A stretch of 64,000 bases of DNA from assembly GCF_016862375.1 (NCBI RefSeq), contig NZ_BOMV01000055.1:1-64000 (forward strand), written 5' to 3'. Within the stretch, counting starts at the first letter, position 1, and each line of letters starts with the position of its first letter. This stretch comes from Paractinoplanes rishiriensis. GTDB taxonomy: Bacteria > Actinomycetota > Actinomycetes > Mycobacteriales > Micromonosporaceae. The notes beneath the pieces were generated by a model, which did no database searches, was not told where the DNA came from, and saw only the letters and a program-made list of their open reading frames with translations. Of this stretch, positions 52,201 through 62,050 are shown one piece after another. The position numbers were made by a program, and so were the translations under genes.

Positions 52201-54427
52201 AACCCGGTGCCGGGTCGTCGGCGAGCGCGTCCTCCAGGTAGTCGATCGCGTCGGCCGGGGCCTGGTCGTCGAGGGCGCGCAGGCCGGCCGCGAGGGCACT
52301 GCGCCGGCGGGCCGCCGGCTCGACCGCGGCGCCGGCCCGGCGGTGGTGCCGGGCCACGGCGTACACGTGGTCGGCGTCGTGCAGCGCCTCGGGCAGGCTC
52401 TCCAGCGCGTCGGCGACCGACGCGTGCAGCCGGCACAGCCGCTCCTCGCCGACCCCGTCGAGCAGGGTCTCGCGCAGCAGCGGGTGCATGAAGACGAACC
52501 AGCCGCCGGCCCGGGCCTCGACCACCCGCCGGTCGACCGCGGCGCCCAGCGCGGCCACCACCCGGTCCTCGTCGCCGCCGGCCGCCACCAGCAGTTCGGT
52601 GCGGAACCGTGCGCCGGCCACCGCGGCGTTGACCAGGAAGTCCCGGTCGCCGGCGGACAGCGACGCCAGCCGCGACGCGAGCAGCGCGCGCACGTCCTCG
52701 GCCGCGGGCAGCGCGTCCGCGCCGGCCACGTCGAAGTGCCAGCTCCCCCACTGCGGGGTGAGCAGGCCGGCGTCGAGCACCCGCAGCAGGTACGCGACCA
52801 CGGCCAGCGGCGTGCCGTCGGTGCGGGCCGCCACGTGTGCGACCAGGTCGGCCGACAGGGCGGCGCCGGGCAGCCGGGAGGCCACCAGCTCCGCGACGCC
52901 GGCCGGGTCTAGCGGCGCGCAGGTCAGCTCGAGGTCGGCCGGCAGCCCGGTCGGGTCGCCGGCGTCGTCCCGCTCGGTGAGCAGCAGCAGGGCCGGCAGC
53001 CCGGCCAGGTCCGGCACCAGCCGGTCGAGCACCTCGCGGCTGCCCGGGTCGAGCCACTGCGCGTCGTCGCAGAGCAGCAGCAGGCCGTCGTGGCGCCGGG
53101 CCAGGTCGGCCAGGAACGCGGCCGCGGCCGTGAACACGTGGTCCTCGCGGGCCTCGGCGCCGGTGCGGGCGGCGGCGCCGAGCAGCTCCTCGAGCCGCAG
53201 CGACAACCGGGCCACCAGGCCCGGGCCGGCCGCCGTGGCGGCGTCCCGGATCCGCTGCTCGGCCGCCACCCGAAGCGGCTCGGGCAGGTGTGCCACGTCC
53301 TGGAGGTAGCCGTCGACCGCGGCCCGCAGCGCGGCCAGCGGCAGCACCTCGTCCTCGTCGCATGCGGCGCGCAGCACCGGGCCTTCGCCGGCCCCGTCGG
53401 TGGCCCAGCCGACCGCCTCATCGGCGAGCCGGGTGCGCCCGGTGCCGGCCGCACCGCGGATCACCGCGACGCCGCCGTTGCCGCCGCGGGCCCGCTCCCA
53501 GCACTCGGCCAGCTGGGCGACCTCGGCGTCCCGGCCGCGCAGCGGCCAGCGGACCGCGGCCGGCTCGGCGGCGGCCTCGCCGCCCGGGCAGGCGCGCAGG
53601 TCGAGGAGCAGGGCGGCGGCGTCCGGGTAGCGGTCGTCCGGGTCCTTGGCGAGCAGCCGGGTCACCACCGTGACCAGGGTCGGGTGCAGGCCGGGGCAGA
53701 GCGCCGCGAGGTCCGGTACCGGGGCGGCCAGGTGCAGCCGGAGCAGCTCGCCGATGTCGTCGGCCGCGAACGGCACGTCGCCGGTAAGGCACTCGAACAG
53801 CACGACGCCGAGCGAGTACAGGTCGGACCGGCCGTCGATCGGGCGCTTGAGCATGCCGGACTGCTCCGGCGACGCGTACAGGAAGGTGCCGACCGCGCGG
53901 TCCTGCTCGGCGGCCACCTCGACGCCGAGCTGGGCCAGGCCGAAGTCGATCAGCTTGGCCGGCCGGCCCGGCGACATCATGATGTTGCCGGGCTTGACGT
54001 CCCGGTGCACCAGACCCACCCGGTGCGCGGCGGCCAGCGCGCGGGCCAGCTGGGCGGCGAGCGCGACCACCCGCTCCGGGGCCAGCGGGCCCTGGGCGAG
54101 CTGGTCGGCGAGCGAGCCGCCGGGGATGTGCTCGAGCACCAGCGCGGGCGCGCCGGCGAAGTGGCCGGCCGCGTGGATGGTCGGCACGCCGGGATCGTTG
54201 ACGCAGGCGAGCAGCGCCGCCTCGCGCCGGAACGCGGCCAGCAGACCGGGCTCGGCCGCCTGGTCCGCGTTCGGGCGCTTCAGCGCATAGGTCTCGCCGC
54301 CACGCCGGACCCGGTGCACCGTGGTGAAGGCACCCCGCCCGAGTTCGGCCTCGACTTCCAGCCCGGTCAGATCGCTCACGGGTGTTCCGATCGGCAGGCC
54401 GGGCGCCGACCTGACCGGAAACGGCAC
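49226..54427 (-). CDS. Ser/Thr kinase - ATPase - TPR-like - GAF - GGDEF signalling protein
   Basis: A 1733-residue soluble protein. The kinase domain (about 22-275) has Lys50, HRDVKPGN (141-148) and DFG (161-163). A STAND/AAA-type ATPase follows with GAAGTGRT (325-332), where the usual Walker Lys is Arg331, and Walker-B-like [11 protein letters not shown] helical TPR-like region (about 650-1230) and a GAF domain (about 1275-1425) precede another short sensor and a C-terminal diguanylate cyclase (about 1568-1733). The latter has GGEEF at 1652-1656 and an intact inhibitory RxxD five residues before it. It could link phosphorylation to c-di-GMP. GTG 54427 lies 15 bases after sdaA; GTG 54379 is an alternative start. 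Confidence 0.88.
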   Translation of the reverse strand: MPFPVRSAPGLPIGTPVSDLTGLEVEAELGRGAFTTVHRVRRGGETYALKRPNADQAAEPGLLAAFRREAALLACVNDPGVPTIHAAGHFAGAPALVLEHIPGGSLADQLAQGPLAPERVVALAAQLARALAAAHRVGLVHRDVKPGNIMMSPGRPAKLIDFGLAQLGVEVAAEQDRAVGTFLYASPEQSGMLKRPIDGRSDLYSLGVVLFECLTGDVPFAADDIGELLRLHLAAPVPDLAALCPGLHPTLVTVVTRLLAKDPDDRYPDAAALLLDLRACPGGEAAAEPAAVRWPLRGRDAEVAQLAECWERARGGNGGVAVIRGAAGTGRTRLADEAVGWATDGAGEGPVLRAACDEDEVLPLAALRAAVDGYLQDVAHLPEPLRVAAEQRIRDAATAAGPGLVARLSLRLEELLGAAARTGAEAREDHVFTAAAAFLADLARRHDGLLLLCDDAQWLDPGSREVLDRLVPDLAGLPALLLLTERDDAGDPTGLPADLELTCAPLDPAGVAELVASRLPGAALSADLVAHVAARTDGTPLAVVAYLLRVLDAGLLTPQWGSWHFDVAGADALPAAEDVRALLASRLASLSAGDRDFLVNAAVAGARFRTELLVAAGGDEDRVVAALGAAVDRRVVEARAGGWFVFMHPLLRETLLDGVGEERLCRLHASVADALESLPEALHDADHVYAVARHHRRAGAAVEPAARRRSALAAGLRALDDQAPADAIDYLEDALADDPAPGSALLHPLALAYLRAGQFADAGATLDQALATEPDQQVRGRLLTTRIELHHTLWDDARALEATAAALAELRRPLPGGGLGLLLSSLGIAAAGGLVRRTRIGFGTAEGSKREDLAALAATLDAGGYAAGIGMRLREAGIFAMRAMYAVNRLGPCPEYVRVYALIGYVAAVVKLRKTSQRCLDRAARTAADLGDPALEVYVEWLRGCAGLFGGHDDGTAWEETVTKHARWFGPAQLIPGAAIVGIRLLLRGYVAESQVEYDRAMRRVTDFGNARGTSFAMLSVMIPAIHGRHGDAAAALAELRAAFPDGTGTKMQRANVLVAAACAAIEQGEFGEPFEALVAEFNALGLKPRELMTQHKWFYAFQSHCRMARLRMATEEERPARLADAKAAVADLRRVRKSSPLLNAAYLIGEAALAQLQGDARKSIEWSDKAEQIARMFDAPLVHFEVARFRARSFRQLGLLNESDRQARIALALASQHGWESRRRQARTEFGADDGATNRRTAVDRRGEGGRSRRLEALQQVGAAAATVLDPQQLARVALDEMLRILGAERAMMFLLDETGEPALYAGRNADGTNLSETTAYGATLVRRVADTGEALVLTGTEQGAALGSRSAVVHGLRSILVVPVQFKGTTLGVIYLDSRLARGIFTDDDVEVLIGVTSHVAVSLETARAAQLHLAVRSAQQQHAFAEMLRASLAEMSAIHDPKQLLSALFGMLGGQVGATAGCLLSADGSVVVDVTGKADPVALGAAPADLVPAGQVPEVVHAGPELSALLGGATAVLAVPLQHRDGRAGLALFGADNFDDGDVHVAAALSTQGMSAYLNARLFSRVQELATTDELTGQHNRRHFYAIAGALVDAAGRGSRDLAAVMLDIDKFKSINDTYGHGVGDEVIRTVAARVRASIRHSDVLGRYGGEEFALVLPDHEGGAAELAERMRRAVADEPVATSAGPLPVTVSVGLTHLDPSDDALDQLLARADHGLYRAKESGRNRVVVS

Positions 54428-54442
54428 CCGGCTGAGACCCGT

Positions 54443-55753
54443 TCAGCACTCCACGACGGTGACCGCGAGGCCGCCGCGCGAGGTCTCCTTGTATTTACTC
54501 GACATGTCCCGGCCGGTGTCGCGCATGGTGCGGATCGCGGCGTCCAGGCTGACCCGGTGGCTGCCGTCGCCGCGCAGCGCCAGCCGGGCCGCGTTGATCG
54601 CCTTGACCCCGGCGATCGCGTTGCGCTCAATGCACGGCACCTGCACCAGGCCACCGACCGGGTCGCAGGTCAGCCCGAGGCTGTGCTCGAGCGCGATCTC
54701 GGCGGCGTTCTCGGCCTGCTCGGGCGTACCGCCAAGAATCTCGGCAAGGCCTGCCGCGGCCATCGCGGCGGCCGAGCCCACCTCGCCCTGGCAGCCCACC
54801 TCGGCACCGGAGATCGACGCGCCGCCCTTGATCAGGATGCCGATCGCGGCCGCGGTCAGCAGGAACCGGACCACCCCGTCGTCGTCCGCCCCCGGCACGA
54901 ACCGGCGGTAGTAGTGCAGCACCGCCGGGATGATCCCGGCCGCGCCGTTGGTGGGCGCGGTGACCACCCGCCCGCCGGCCGCATTTTCCTCGTTGACCGC
55001 CAGCGCGAACAGGTTGACCCAGTCGATCACGTGCAGCGGGTCGGTGTCGGTGCGGCCGCGCAACTCGCGCCACAGCCCCGGCGCCCGCCGCCGCACCCGC
55101 AGCCCGCCCGGCAGCACCCCCTCGGCGTGCAGGCCCCGCTCGATGCAGGCGCCCATCTCACGCCAGATGCGCAGCAGCCCGTCGCGGACCTGGTCACCGC
55201 TCCGCCAGGCCCGCTCGTTGGCGAGCATGAGCTGCGAGATCGGCAGCCCGGTGCGGCGGCACCGGTCGAGCAGGTCGGCGCCCGAGGTGAAGGGGTGCGG
55301 CAGCGCCGTCGTGTCCGGCACGGGTTCGTCACCCTCCTCGACCACGAACCCGCCGCCCACGGAGTAGTAGGTGCGCTCGGTGCTCCCGGCCAAAAAGCGC
55401 AGACCGTTGGGGTGGTACGGGAGTTTCCGGCGCCCGCTCCAGACGAGCTCGACGGGCACCGGCCGCTCGTTGTTGAGCAGCACGACACCGGTGGCCTGGA
55501 TAGCGGCGACCCGCCGGGCCAGCCCACGGGTCTCAACGGTGGCCGGGTCCTCACCTTCCAGCCCGAGCAGCACCGCGGCGTCGGTGAGATGACCACGCCC
55601 GGTGGCACCGAGCGAGCCGAACAGCTCGCACCGCACCCACTCGGCTTTCGGCACCACGGCCGCGAACCGGCGGGCGGCGCGCATCGGCCCGACCGTGTGC
55701 GAGGACGACGGCCCGATCCCGATCGAATAGAGGTCGAAGGCACTGACCGGCAT
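54443..55753 (-). CDS. sdaA: L-serine ammonia-lyase (iron-sulfur)
   Basis: A 436-residue single-chain L-serine dehydratase that converts serine to pyruvate and ammonia with an oxygen-labile 4Fe-4S cluster. The beta domain starts [20 protein letters not shown] (residues 3-22), and the alpha domain has [17 protein letters not shown], the cluster cysteine in [18 protein letters not shown] and VPCIERN. These three cysteines match the known ligands. The ATG at 55753 follows GGGGAG. A tandem glycine riboswitch occupies the leader, so glycine surplus should switch on serine removal. It is followed closely by the kinase/GGDEF gene. Confidence 0.96.
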   Translation of the reverse strand: MPVSAFDLYSIGIGPSSSHTVGPMRAARRFAAVVPKAEWVRCELFGSLGATGRGHLTDAAVLLGLEGEDPATVETRGLARRVAAIQATGVVLLNNERPVPVELVWSGRRKLPYHPNGLRFLAGSTERTYYSVGGGFVVEEGDEPVPDTTALPHPFTSGADLLDRCRRTGLPISQLMLANERAWRSGDQVRDGLLRIWREMGACIERGLHAEGVLPGGLRVRRRAPGLWRELRGRTDTDPLHVIDWVNLFALAVNEENAAGGRVVTAPTNGAAGIIPAVLHYYRRFVPGADDDGVVRFLLTAAAIGILIKGGASISGAEVGCQGEVGSAAAMAAAGLAEILGGTPEQAENAAEIALEHSLGLTCDPVGGLVQVPCIERNAIAGVKAINAARLALRGDGSHRVSLDAAIRTMRDTGRDMSSKYKETSRGGLAVTVVEC

Positions 55754-55798
55754 GAGGGGGCTCCCCTGCTCCCGAGGGTGGCCTCCCCGCTCTGTCAT

Positions 55799-55972
55799 GG
55801 GTACCTGAGAGCTTCACCGCCGGCCGGCGGTTTGCACCGTGGGTGCGGGACCACGTCGTCCCGGCTTTCCAGAGTCGCCTGACCATCGGCGGTATCGGGG
55901 GCCTGAGAGCTTCCCGGGGAGGGTTTGCTCCTTCGGCGCCCCGGTGGCGGCCGGGGGCTCTCCCGCCGCGGC
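55799..55972 (-). ncRNA. Tandem glycine riboswitch in the sdaA leader
   Basis: Two aptamers in series on the minus strand. Each has the conserved GAAGCTCTCAGG segment (plus-strand complements at 55804-55814 and 55902-55913) and a GCAAACC segment (near 55829 and 55922). Aptamer 1 also has GGGAGAGCC and CCGAAGGAGCAAACC. The pattern matches the established glycine riboswitch family. About 45 bases separate it from the sdaA start, with GC-rich sequence around the ribosome site (GGGGAGCCCC) that could form the expression platform. Control of translation is inferred. Confidence 0.93.
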
Positions 55973-56030
55973 TCATGCGGCGCGATCTTCGATTGTGGTG
56001 CACCGAGAGTGACGCGTTTCCGCGGCACCG

Positions 56031-59000
56031 TCAAGCCGCGGCGGTTGCCGCGAGGCGCAGGTCGATCGCCAGGCCGGGGTCGGCCAGCAGGTTTTTCAGC
56101 GCCGCGCCCAGGGCCGGCCGCAGGGCCGGACGGCGGCGCAGCCACGCCACGGCCCGTTCCAGGTCGGCGGGATCGCCCTGCGGGTCACCGACGATGGCCA
56201 GGAAGACCTCGGCGGCGGCCGGCCGCGCGCCGATGCCGACCTCGGCCAGCGCGCCGGCGAGCTGACAGCGGTCGTCGCCGGTCGCGTCCGGAGCGGCGAT
56301 CCGGCGGCGGAGCTCGGCGACCACCGCGTCGCGGTGCCCGGCGGAGCGGCGGGCGAGCAGCCTGGCGGCCTCGGCGGCGTCGGTGGCCGAGCAGTCCGGT
56401 CCGGTCAGCAGGTCGTGCAGGACCTCGACCGCTCCGGCCCGGCGGTCCGGCAGCTTGGCCAGCCACTCCGCGGCCCGGATCCGGTCGGCGGGGGCGGCGG
56501 TGGGCTCGGTGAGCAGGCCGTGCACCGCCGCGACGGCGTCCGGACGGTCGGCCGCGCTGAGCTCGGCCAGGCAGTCGGCCACGTCGATTCGCTCCGGGCC
56601 GCGCAACGGCCCGGTCGCGAGCAGGTCCCGGAGGCCGGTGATCGCGACGGTGCGGTGCGCCGGGAAGTCGGCCAGCCACCGTGCCGCCTGGATCCGGGTC
56701 GCGACCTCCACGGACGGGTCGGCCAGCAGGGCACCGTTGATCTCCGCCGCGGCGGTGTGGCCGGCCCGGTCGAGGGTGCCGAGCACGGCCGCGAGCTCGC
56801 AGCGGTCCGCACTGCTGCCCGACGCGATCCGCGCCTGCACCGCCGCCCGGGCGGCGGACCGGTGGTCCCCGCCGGCCAGCACGAGCTTGCGGGCCACCTC
56901 GGCGAGCGTCCAGCCGGTGACGGCCGGATCCGCCAGCGCCGCGGGCAACCGGGCCAGCGCCGCCTCTCGGTCGATGCCGAGGGCGAGCAGTTGCTCCGCG
57001 GCCTGGATCAACTGGTTCGGCCCGGGCGGATCTGCCAGCACCGCCGACAGCACCGCGGCGGCGGTCCGGCGCTGATCCGGCAGCTTGCCGAGGGCGCCGG
57101 CCAGATCGAGACGGTGCTGGTCGGTCCGGCCGGGCCCGGCCAGCATCTCGCGGAGCAGGGTTGCCACGCCGGCCCGTTCGGCACCGTCCAGCCCGGCCAG
57201 CGCGGTCACGGCGCTCTCCCGGACCCACCCGAAGACCTCCGGATCCTGCACCATGGTCCGCAGGCCGGCGACGGCCGCCGCCCGGCTCGCCGGCAGGCCG
57301 AGCAGCTCGTCGGCGGCGCGGAGCCGATCGGTGTGCTCGGTCCAGGGGTCGGCGACCAGGCCGGCGAGGATCGCGTGGGCCTCGGCGCGGCGCTCCGGGC
57401 ACAGCTGGGCCAGCCGGACCGCGACCTCGACCAGTTCGCCGGTGTCCAGCGTGCCCGAGTCGAGCAGGCCGGTCAGCGAGGCGACGGCGGCGGAACGGTG
57501 CTCCGCCCGGGAGTCCACGATCATGCTCAGCACCTCCAGGGTGGCTTCCGGGTTCGCGCCGGCCTCCGCCAGAAGCGCGTGGAAGATCTTGTCGGCCTGC
57601 GCCCGGTGGGCCGGGCCGAGGTCGGACAGCACGGCGACGGCCTGGCTGCGGGTGGAGAGATCGCCGGCCGCCTCGGCCGCCACCGCCCGGCACGCCGCGG
57701 CGGCCTCGTCGACCGCGTCCGGGTACAGCTCGGCCAGTGCCCGCGCGGCGTTCAGCGCGTCGTCGGCGTCGGACCGCCGGCCGATCACCACCAGCAGCGC
57801 GGACCGCGCGTCCGCCCGGTGGTCCGGGCCCAGGCCGGCCAGGATCTCGGCGGCCGCCAGCAGCTCGGCGCTGCCCGCCTGCGGGTCGGTGACCGACCGG
57901 TGCAGGCCGGCCGCGATCTCGCCGGCCGATTCCGGGCTCAGCCGGGCGAGGGCCACCGCGGCCCGGGCCCCCGTCGCCGTCCGCACCAGCGCCAGCCCGG
58001 CCGCCCGGTGCTCGCCGCCGAGCTTGGCCAGCCCGGCCGCGGCCTCGTCGTAGACCCAGTCGTCGACCTTCGGCGTGGCCAGCACCTCGAGCAGGATCCG
58101 GCCGGTGAAGTCGTCGCCGGTCACGTCCGCGTCGGCCAGCGCGGACACGGCCCGCAGCCGCCACCACGGCGACAGCGAGGGTTCCTCGGCCATGGCCCGC
58201 AGCCGCTCGGCGGCCCGGCGCCGCTCGCCGGGCCCGCAGCCGAGCAGCAGCCGGGCGAGATACGTGGTGTGCCAGCTCTCGTCGTCCGACCGGGCCAGCG
58301 CCTCCCGGAGCAGGGTCACGACCTCGGACGGCAGCTCCTCGCCCAGGTCGAGCAGCGCCTCGGCCGCGTTGATCAGGTCGCCCGCCCCGCCCGGATGGTC
58401 GGCGCACATCGACCGCAGCGCGCCGGCCGCCTCGTCCCGGCGGTCCGGGTCCAGGTCGGCCAGCGCTCCGGCGGCCTCCAGCCGGTCGCCGGGCGCGGCC
58501 GCCGGATCGTGCAGGAGCCGGGTCAGCCCGGTCAGCGCGGCGTCGCGGTGTCCCGGACCGAACTCGGCCAGGGCCTGGGCGACCGCCCCCACCGACCGGC
58601 CGCCGGCCAGCGACTCGCGCAGGGCGGCCGCCGCCTCCGCGGTGTGCTCCGGTGCCAGCAGCACCAGCCCGCGGGCCAGGGCGATCCGCGCGTCCGGATC
58701 GGTGACCGCCCGGAGCCGGGCGCGGAGCGTCGCCACCGAGTCGGCGCGGTCCGCCTCGGGCGCGTCCAGCAGCAGCACCGCCGCGGCCGCCTGAAGCGCC
58801 GGATAGTCGCCGGCCTCGGACACCGTCGTCCGCGCCCACTCGCGCGTCACCGCGTTCCGGGGCAGCCCGCGCAGCAGCCCGGCCGGGCCGTCGTAGGTTT
58901 CCGGCCGGCGCCACGACTCGGCTGCGACGTACCGCAACCCGGCCCGGAGGTGCTCGGGACCGGCCGCGGCGCCCTCGCCGATCAGCACGACGGCCGCCCG

Positions 59001-60653
59001 CTGGTACGGCGGGCTGCCCCGTTGCAGCCAGCTCAGCAGCTCCCCGGCGTCGTGCCGGCCGGCCCAGTGGGCGAGCACCGCGGCGCCGATGCCCTCCCCG
59101 GCGACCGTCTGCCGGGTCCAGCCGGCCCACGCCGCCGTGCCCGGGTCGAAACGGTCCGGCAAGGTACCGGCGTGATACGCCGCCGCCAGGTGCTCGGCGA
59201 AGCTGTGGTGCAGGAAGCGCAGGCCGGCGCCGGCACCGACCAGCAACCCGGTGCCGGTCAGCGTCTCCCGCACGACCACCGGCCAGGACGCGGTCGGTTC
59301 GGCCGGGGCGATGCCGTTGGCCCGGCACCACGCGGTCGCGGCCGCGAGCAGCGGTTCGTCGCTGGCCACCCGGTGCACCGCGAGGTGCTCCACCAGTTCG
59401 CCGCGCCGGTCGTAGAGGGCGGCCGCGGCGCCGGCCCCGCCCACCCCGTTCATCCGGCGGCGCAACTGCTCGCGCAGCCGCGGGCGCTTGGCCGCGGTCG
59501 AGTCGCGAAGGTGGGCGAGGTACTGCTCGTACAGCTCGCGGCGGCTGCCCGGCAGCCGGCGCCGGGGATCGTTCAGATAGACCGCGAGCGCGATGGTGGC
59601 CAGCAGCGGGGTGCTGGCGACGTCCAGGTCGGCGTCGCGCAGCTCGGCCAGGAACCGGGCGGACACCTCGGCCGGGTCCGGGTCGCGGCGGGCGGCGACC
59701 ACCCCGTCGACGAACTCGCGCAGCCGGGGCCGGGTGAACGGCAGGATCGTGCACACCGCGCTGCCGGCGCCGCTGAGCCGCTGCCGGGCCCCTTCGGGCA
59801 GCGGCCGGCTCAGGACCATCAGCCGCCACCGGGCGCCGGGCTGGGCCATCCGCTCGGCCAGCACGCCGACCAGGTCGCGGCGCTGCGGCTCGGGCACCTC
59901 GTCCAGGCCGTCCACGATGATCAGCCAGGTGAGGCCGTCGCGGTCCGGATCGATGGCGATCGGGCCGTCGGTGTGCTGGCCGAGCCCGGCAGCCGCGCGG
60001 GTGAGGGCGGCCGGCCAGTCCAGGTCGCGGTACCGGCTCAGATCCGGCGCCGTCACCAGCAGCGGCACCACCGGCTCGGCATGCGGCGCCGGGCCGTCCT
60101 CGAGCCAGGCCCGGGCCAGCCGGAGGGTCAGGTCGCGGGCCAGCGTGGATTTGCCGAGACCCGGGCCGCCCTCCACGATCACGTGCCGGTGCCGGGCCAG
60201 CACCCGCTCGATCGGCTGGGCCGGGTGCCGCCGCGGCCGCTCCCGCTCGTCCGGATCCGGGCCGGACCGGTCGTCCTCGGCGGCCGGTGCGACCTGCTGC
60301 TGCACGTGGACGGCGGACAGCCGGACCCCTTCGACGCCGGGCACCTGATAGGGCAGTTCCTCGGCGGCCCGGGCCTGGGCCTGGAGCAGCCGGTGGACGT
60401 CGGCGGGTACTCGCAACCGGCCCCACGCCGTGCGCCGGGTCCGCACGGCCGCCGCGGGCCTGCTCGTGGCGGACCTGGTCGTGGCGGACCTGCGGCCGCT
60501 GGTCAGGGCCAGCGCGAGGCCGATCAGCCCGACAAACCCGGAGATCACGCTGGACCACTCGTCGGCCCGGGACAGTCCCTGCCCGGCCAGCGCCACCCCG
60601 AGGCCGACCAGACCCGCGACGAACAACACCAATCCGCCGGCGATGGGAAGCAT
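56031..60653 (-). CDS. Membrane-anchored NACHT ATPase with long HEAT-like repeat array
   Basis: A 1540-residue STAND ATPase. Two N-terminal membrane helices (about 3-23 and 33-50) are followed by a basic link, then a NACHT domain (about 150-460). Walker A is EGGPGLGKST (Lys168) and Walker B with the NACHT acidic pattern is LIIVDGLDEVP (244-254), followed by a sensor-like MVLSRP. From about residue 600 to the end lie some 25 repeats of 35-37 residues, each with an L.LGP.HR.A...L..L pattern, forming a curved HEAT-like solenoid. No toxin or nuclease domain is seen. The layout resembles bacterial NLR-like (bNACHT) defence proteins; anti-phage function is inference. ATG 60653 gives the membrane start. 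Confidence 0.88.
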   Translation of the reverse strand: MLPIAGGLVLFVAGLVGLGVALAGQGLSRADEWSSVISGFVGLIGLALALTSGRRSATTRSATSRPAAAVRTRRTAWGRLRVPADVHRLLQAQARAAEELPYQVPGVEGVRLSAVHVQQQVAPAAEDDRSGPDPDERERPRRHPAQPIERVLARHRHVIVEGGPGLGKSTLARDLTLRLARAWLEDGPAPHAEPVVPLLVTAPDLSRYRDLDWPAALTRAAAGLGQHTDGPIAIDPDRDGLTWLIIVDGLDEVPEPQRRDLVGVLAERMAQPGARWRLMVLSRPLPEGARQRLSGAGSAVCTILPFTRPRLREFVDGVVAARRDPDPAEVSARFLAELRDADLDVASTPLLATIALAVYLNDPRRRLPGSRRELYEQYLAHLRDSTAAKRPRLREQLRRRMNGVGGAGAAAALYDRRGELVEHLAVHRVASDEPLLAAATAWCRANGIAPAEPTASWPVVVRETLTGTGLLVGAGAGLRFLHHSFAEHLAAAYHAGTLPDRFDPGTAAWAGWTRQTVAGEGIGAAVLAHWAGRHDAGELLSWLQRGSPPYQRAAVVLIGEGAAAGPEHLRAGLRYVAAESWRRPETYDGPAGLLRGLPRNAVTREWARTTVSEAGDYPALQAAAAVLLLDAPEADRADSVATLRARLRAVTDPDARIALARGLVLLAPEHTAEAAAALRESLAGGRSVGAVAQALAEFGPGHRDAALTGLTRLLHDPAAAPGDRLEAAGALADLDPDRRDEAAGALRSMCADHPGGAGDLINAAEALLDLGEELPSEVVTLLREALARSDDESWHTTYLARLLLGCGPGERRRAAERLRAMAEEPSLSPWWRLRAVSALADADVTGDDFTGRILLEVLATPKVDDWVYDEAAAGLAKLGGEHRAAGLALVRTATGARAAVALARLSPESAGEIAAGLHRSVTDPQAGSAELLAAAEILAGLGPDHRADARSALLVVIGRRSDADDALNAARALAELYPDAVDEAAAACRAVAAEAAGDLSTRSQAVAVLSDLGPAHRAQADKIFHALLAEAGANPEATLEVLSMIVDSRAEHRSAAVASLTGLLDSGTLDTGELVEVAVRLAQLCPERRAEAHAILAGLVADPWTEHTDRLRAADELLGLPASRAAAVAGLRTMVQDPEVFGWVRESAVTALAGLDGAERAGVATLLREMLAGPGRTDQHRLDLAGALGKLPDQRRTAAAVLSAVLADPPGPNQLIQAAEQLLALGIDREAALARLPAALADPAVTGWTLAEVARKLVLAGGDHRSAARAAVQARIASGSSADRCELAAVLGTLDRAGHTAAAEINGALLADPSVEVATRIQAARWLADFPAHRTVAITGLRDLLATGPLRGPERIDVADCLAELSAADRPDAVAAVHGLLTEPTAAPADRIRAAEWLAKLPDRRAGAVEVLHDLLTGPDCSATDAAEAARLLARRSAGHRDAVVAELRRRIAAPDATGDDRCQLAGALAEVGIGARPAAAEVFLAIVGDPQGDPADLERAVAWLRRRPALRPALGAALKNLLADPGLAIDLRLAATAAA

Positions 60654-60865
60654 CCGTCCATCATGGCGGGTGCGTCCCGGGGCGGGGGCGGGCCCGCCGT
60701 CCCGGAGAGCGGGAAACGGCCAGTGGTGCGCGGCCCGATACCGCCTTTCGCCGCCACCTGAACCAACGCTAAGGTGGGATCCGGCTCCTTGATCAGGCAG
60801 CCCGCCGCATTCCCCCGGCCGCCACCCCGGCCGGACACCACATCTGCCTGACCAGGAGTCCCACC

Positions 60866-62050
60866 ATGACGCTGCACGCACAGCGCCTCGCCGGGGTGGC
60901 CAGTTCCCCGGTCCGCGACCTGCTCGCGCTGATCAACCGCCCCGAGGTCATCTCGTTCGCCGGCGGCCTGCCGGCACCCGAACTGTTCGATGTGGACGGC
61001 CTGCGCGGCGCGTTCGACCGGGTGCTGTCCGCACCGGACGGGCGCCGCCACCTCCAGTACGCGCCCACCGAGGGCAACCCGGGCCTGCGCGCCCAGGTCG
61101 CGGCACGGATGACCGCCCGCGGCCTGCCCACCGGCCCCGAGCATCTGCTGATCACCACCGGTTCGCAGCAGGCGCTCACCCTGATCGCGGCGGCGCTGCT
61201 CGACCCGGGCGCGACGGTCGCGGTCGAGGAGCCGACCTACCTGGCCGCGCTGCAGTGCTTCCAACTGGCCGGTGCCCGGATCGTGACGGTGCGGGGCGAC
61301 CGCGACGGCGTCGACCCGGACGCCCTCGCCCGGGTGCTGCGCGACGAGCGGCCCGCGTTGCTCTACCTGGTGCCGACGTTCGCCAACCCGACCGGGCGCA
61401 CGCTCGCCGAGGAACGGCGCCGGGAGGTGGCCGGGCTGGCCGCGGAGCACGGGCTCTGGGTGGTGGAGGACGACCCGTACGGCGAACTGCGCTACCGCGG
61501 CGAGCCGGTGCCCGCGCTGGCCGCCCAGCCCGGCGCCGAGGACCGGGTGCTGCACCTGGGCAGCTTCTCCAAGATCGCCGCGCCCGGCCTGCGACTGGGC
61601 TGGGTGCGCACCCCGGACGCGCTGCGCTCCGCGCTGACCGTCGCCAAGCAGGCAGCCGACCTGCACACGTCCACCATCGACCAGGCGGCCGCGGCCGAAT
61701 ACCTCGCGCACACCGATCTGGACGCGCACGTGCGGGGGCTGCGCGCCGCGTACGCCACCCGGCGGGACGCCATGATCGCGGCGATGCCGCGGACCGCACC
61801 GGCCGGCAGCACCTGGACCGACCCGGACGGCGGCATGTTCACCTGGCTGCGCCTGCCCGGCCCGGTCGACACGGCCACGCTGCTGCCGGCCGCGCTGGCC
61901 CGGGACGTGGCGTTCGTGCCCGGCGCGCCGTTCTACGCCGGCCGGGCCGACACCGCGACGCTGCGGCTGTCGTTCACCACGCACACCCCCGGCGAGATCA
62001 CCGAGGGCATGCGCCGGCTCGGCGAGGTGCTCAGCGCGACTGCTCCCTGA
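60866..62050 (+). CDS. PLP-dependent aminotransferase, class I (2-aminoadipate/MocR-aminotransferase type)
   Basis: A 394-residue fold-type I aminotransferase. The PLP Lys lies in HLGSFSKIAAPGLRLGW, the cofactor-binding Asp and Tyr in VEDDPYGELRYRG, and the substrate-end Arg in RLSFTTHT. The N-terminus VISFAGGLPAPELFD is typical of 2-aminoadipate-type and MocR-like aminotransferases without a DNA-binding domain. It may transaminate aromatic, branched or aminoadipate substrates. It is divergent from the NACHT gene over a 212-base gap that would carry both promoters. A good AGGAG precedes the ATG at 60866. Confidence 0.92.
   Translation: MTLHAQRLAGVASSPVRDLLALINRPEVISFAGGLPAPELFDVDGLRGAFDRVLSAPDGRRHLQYAPTEGNPGLRAQVAARMTARGLPTGPEHLLITTGSQQALTLIAAALLDPGATVAVEEPTYLAALQCFQLAGARIVTVRGDRDGVDPDALARVLRDERPALLYLVPTFANPTGRTLAEERRREVAGLAAEHGLWVVEDDPYGELRYRGEPVPALAAQPGAEDRVLHLGSFSKIAAPGLRLGWVRTPDALRSALTVAKQAADLHTSTIDQAAAAEYLAHTDLDAHVRGLRAAYATRRDAMIAAMPRTAPAGSTWTDPDGGMFTWLRLPGPVDTATLLPAALARDVAFVPGAPFYAGRADTATLRLSFTTHTPGEITEGMRRLGEVLSATAP

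Noticed and set aside
49670-52912. A 1080-codon open frame antisense to the kinase/GGDEF gene, and the 1264-codon frame at 49569-53363 on the same strand
   Set aside because: Both are shadows of the real gene: low-complexity composition and no recognisable motif.
56334-60761. A 1475-codon open frame antisense to the NACHT gene
   Set aside because: Arises from the GC-rich repeats on the other strand; product is Arg/Gly/Pro-rich without domain motifs, while the minus-strand frame has clear NACHT and HEAT patterns.
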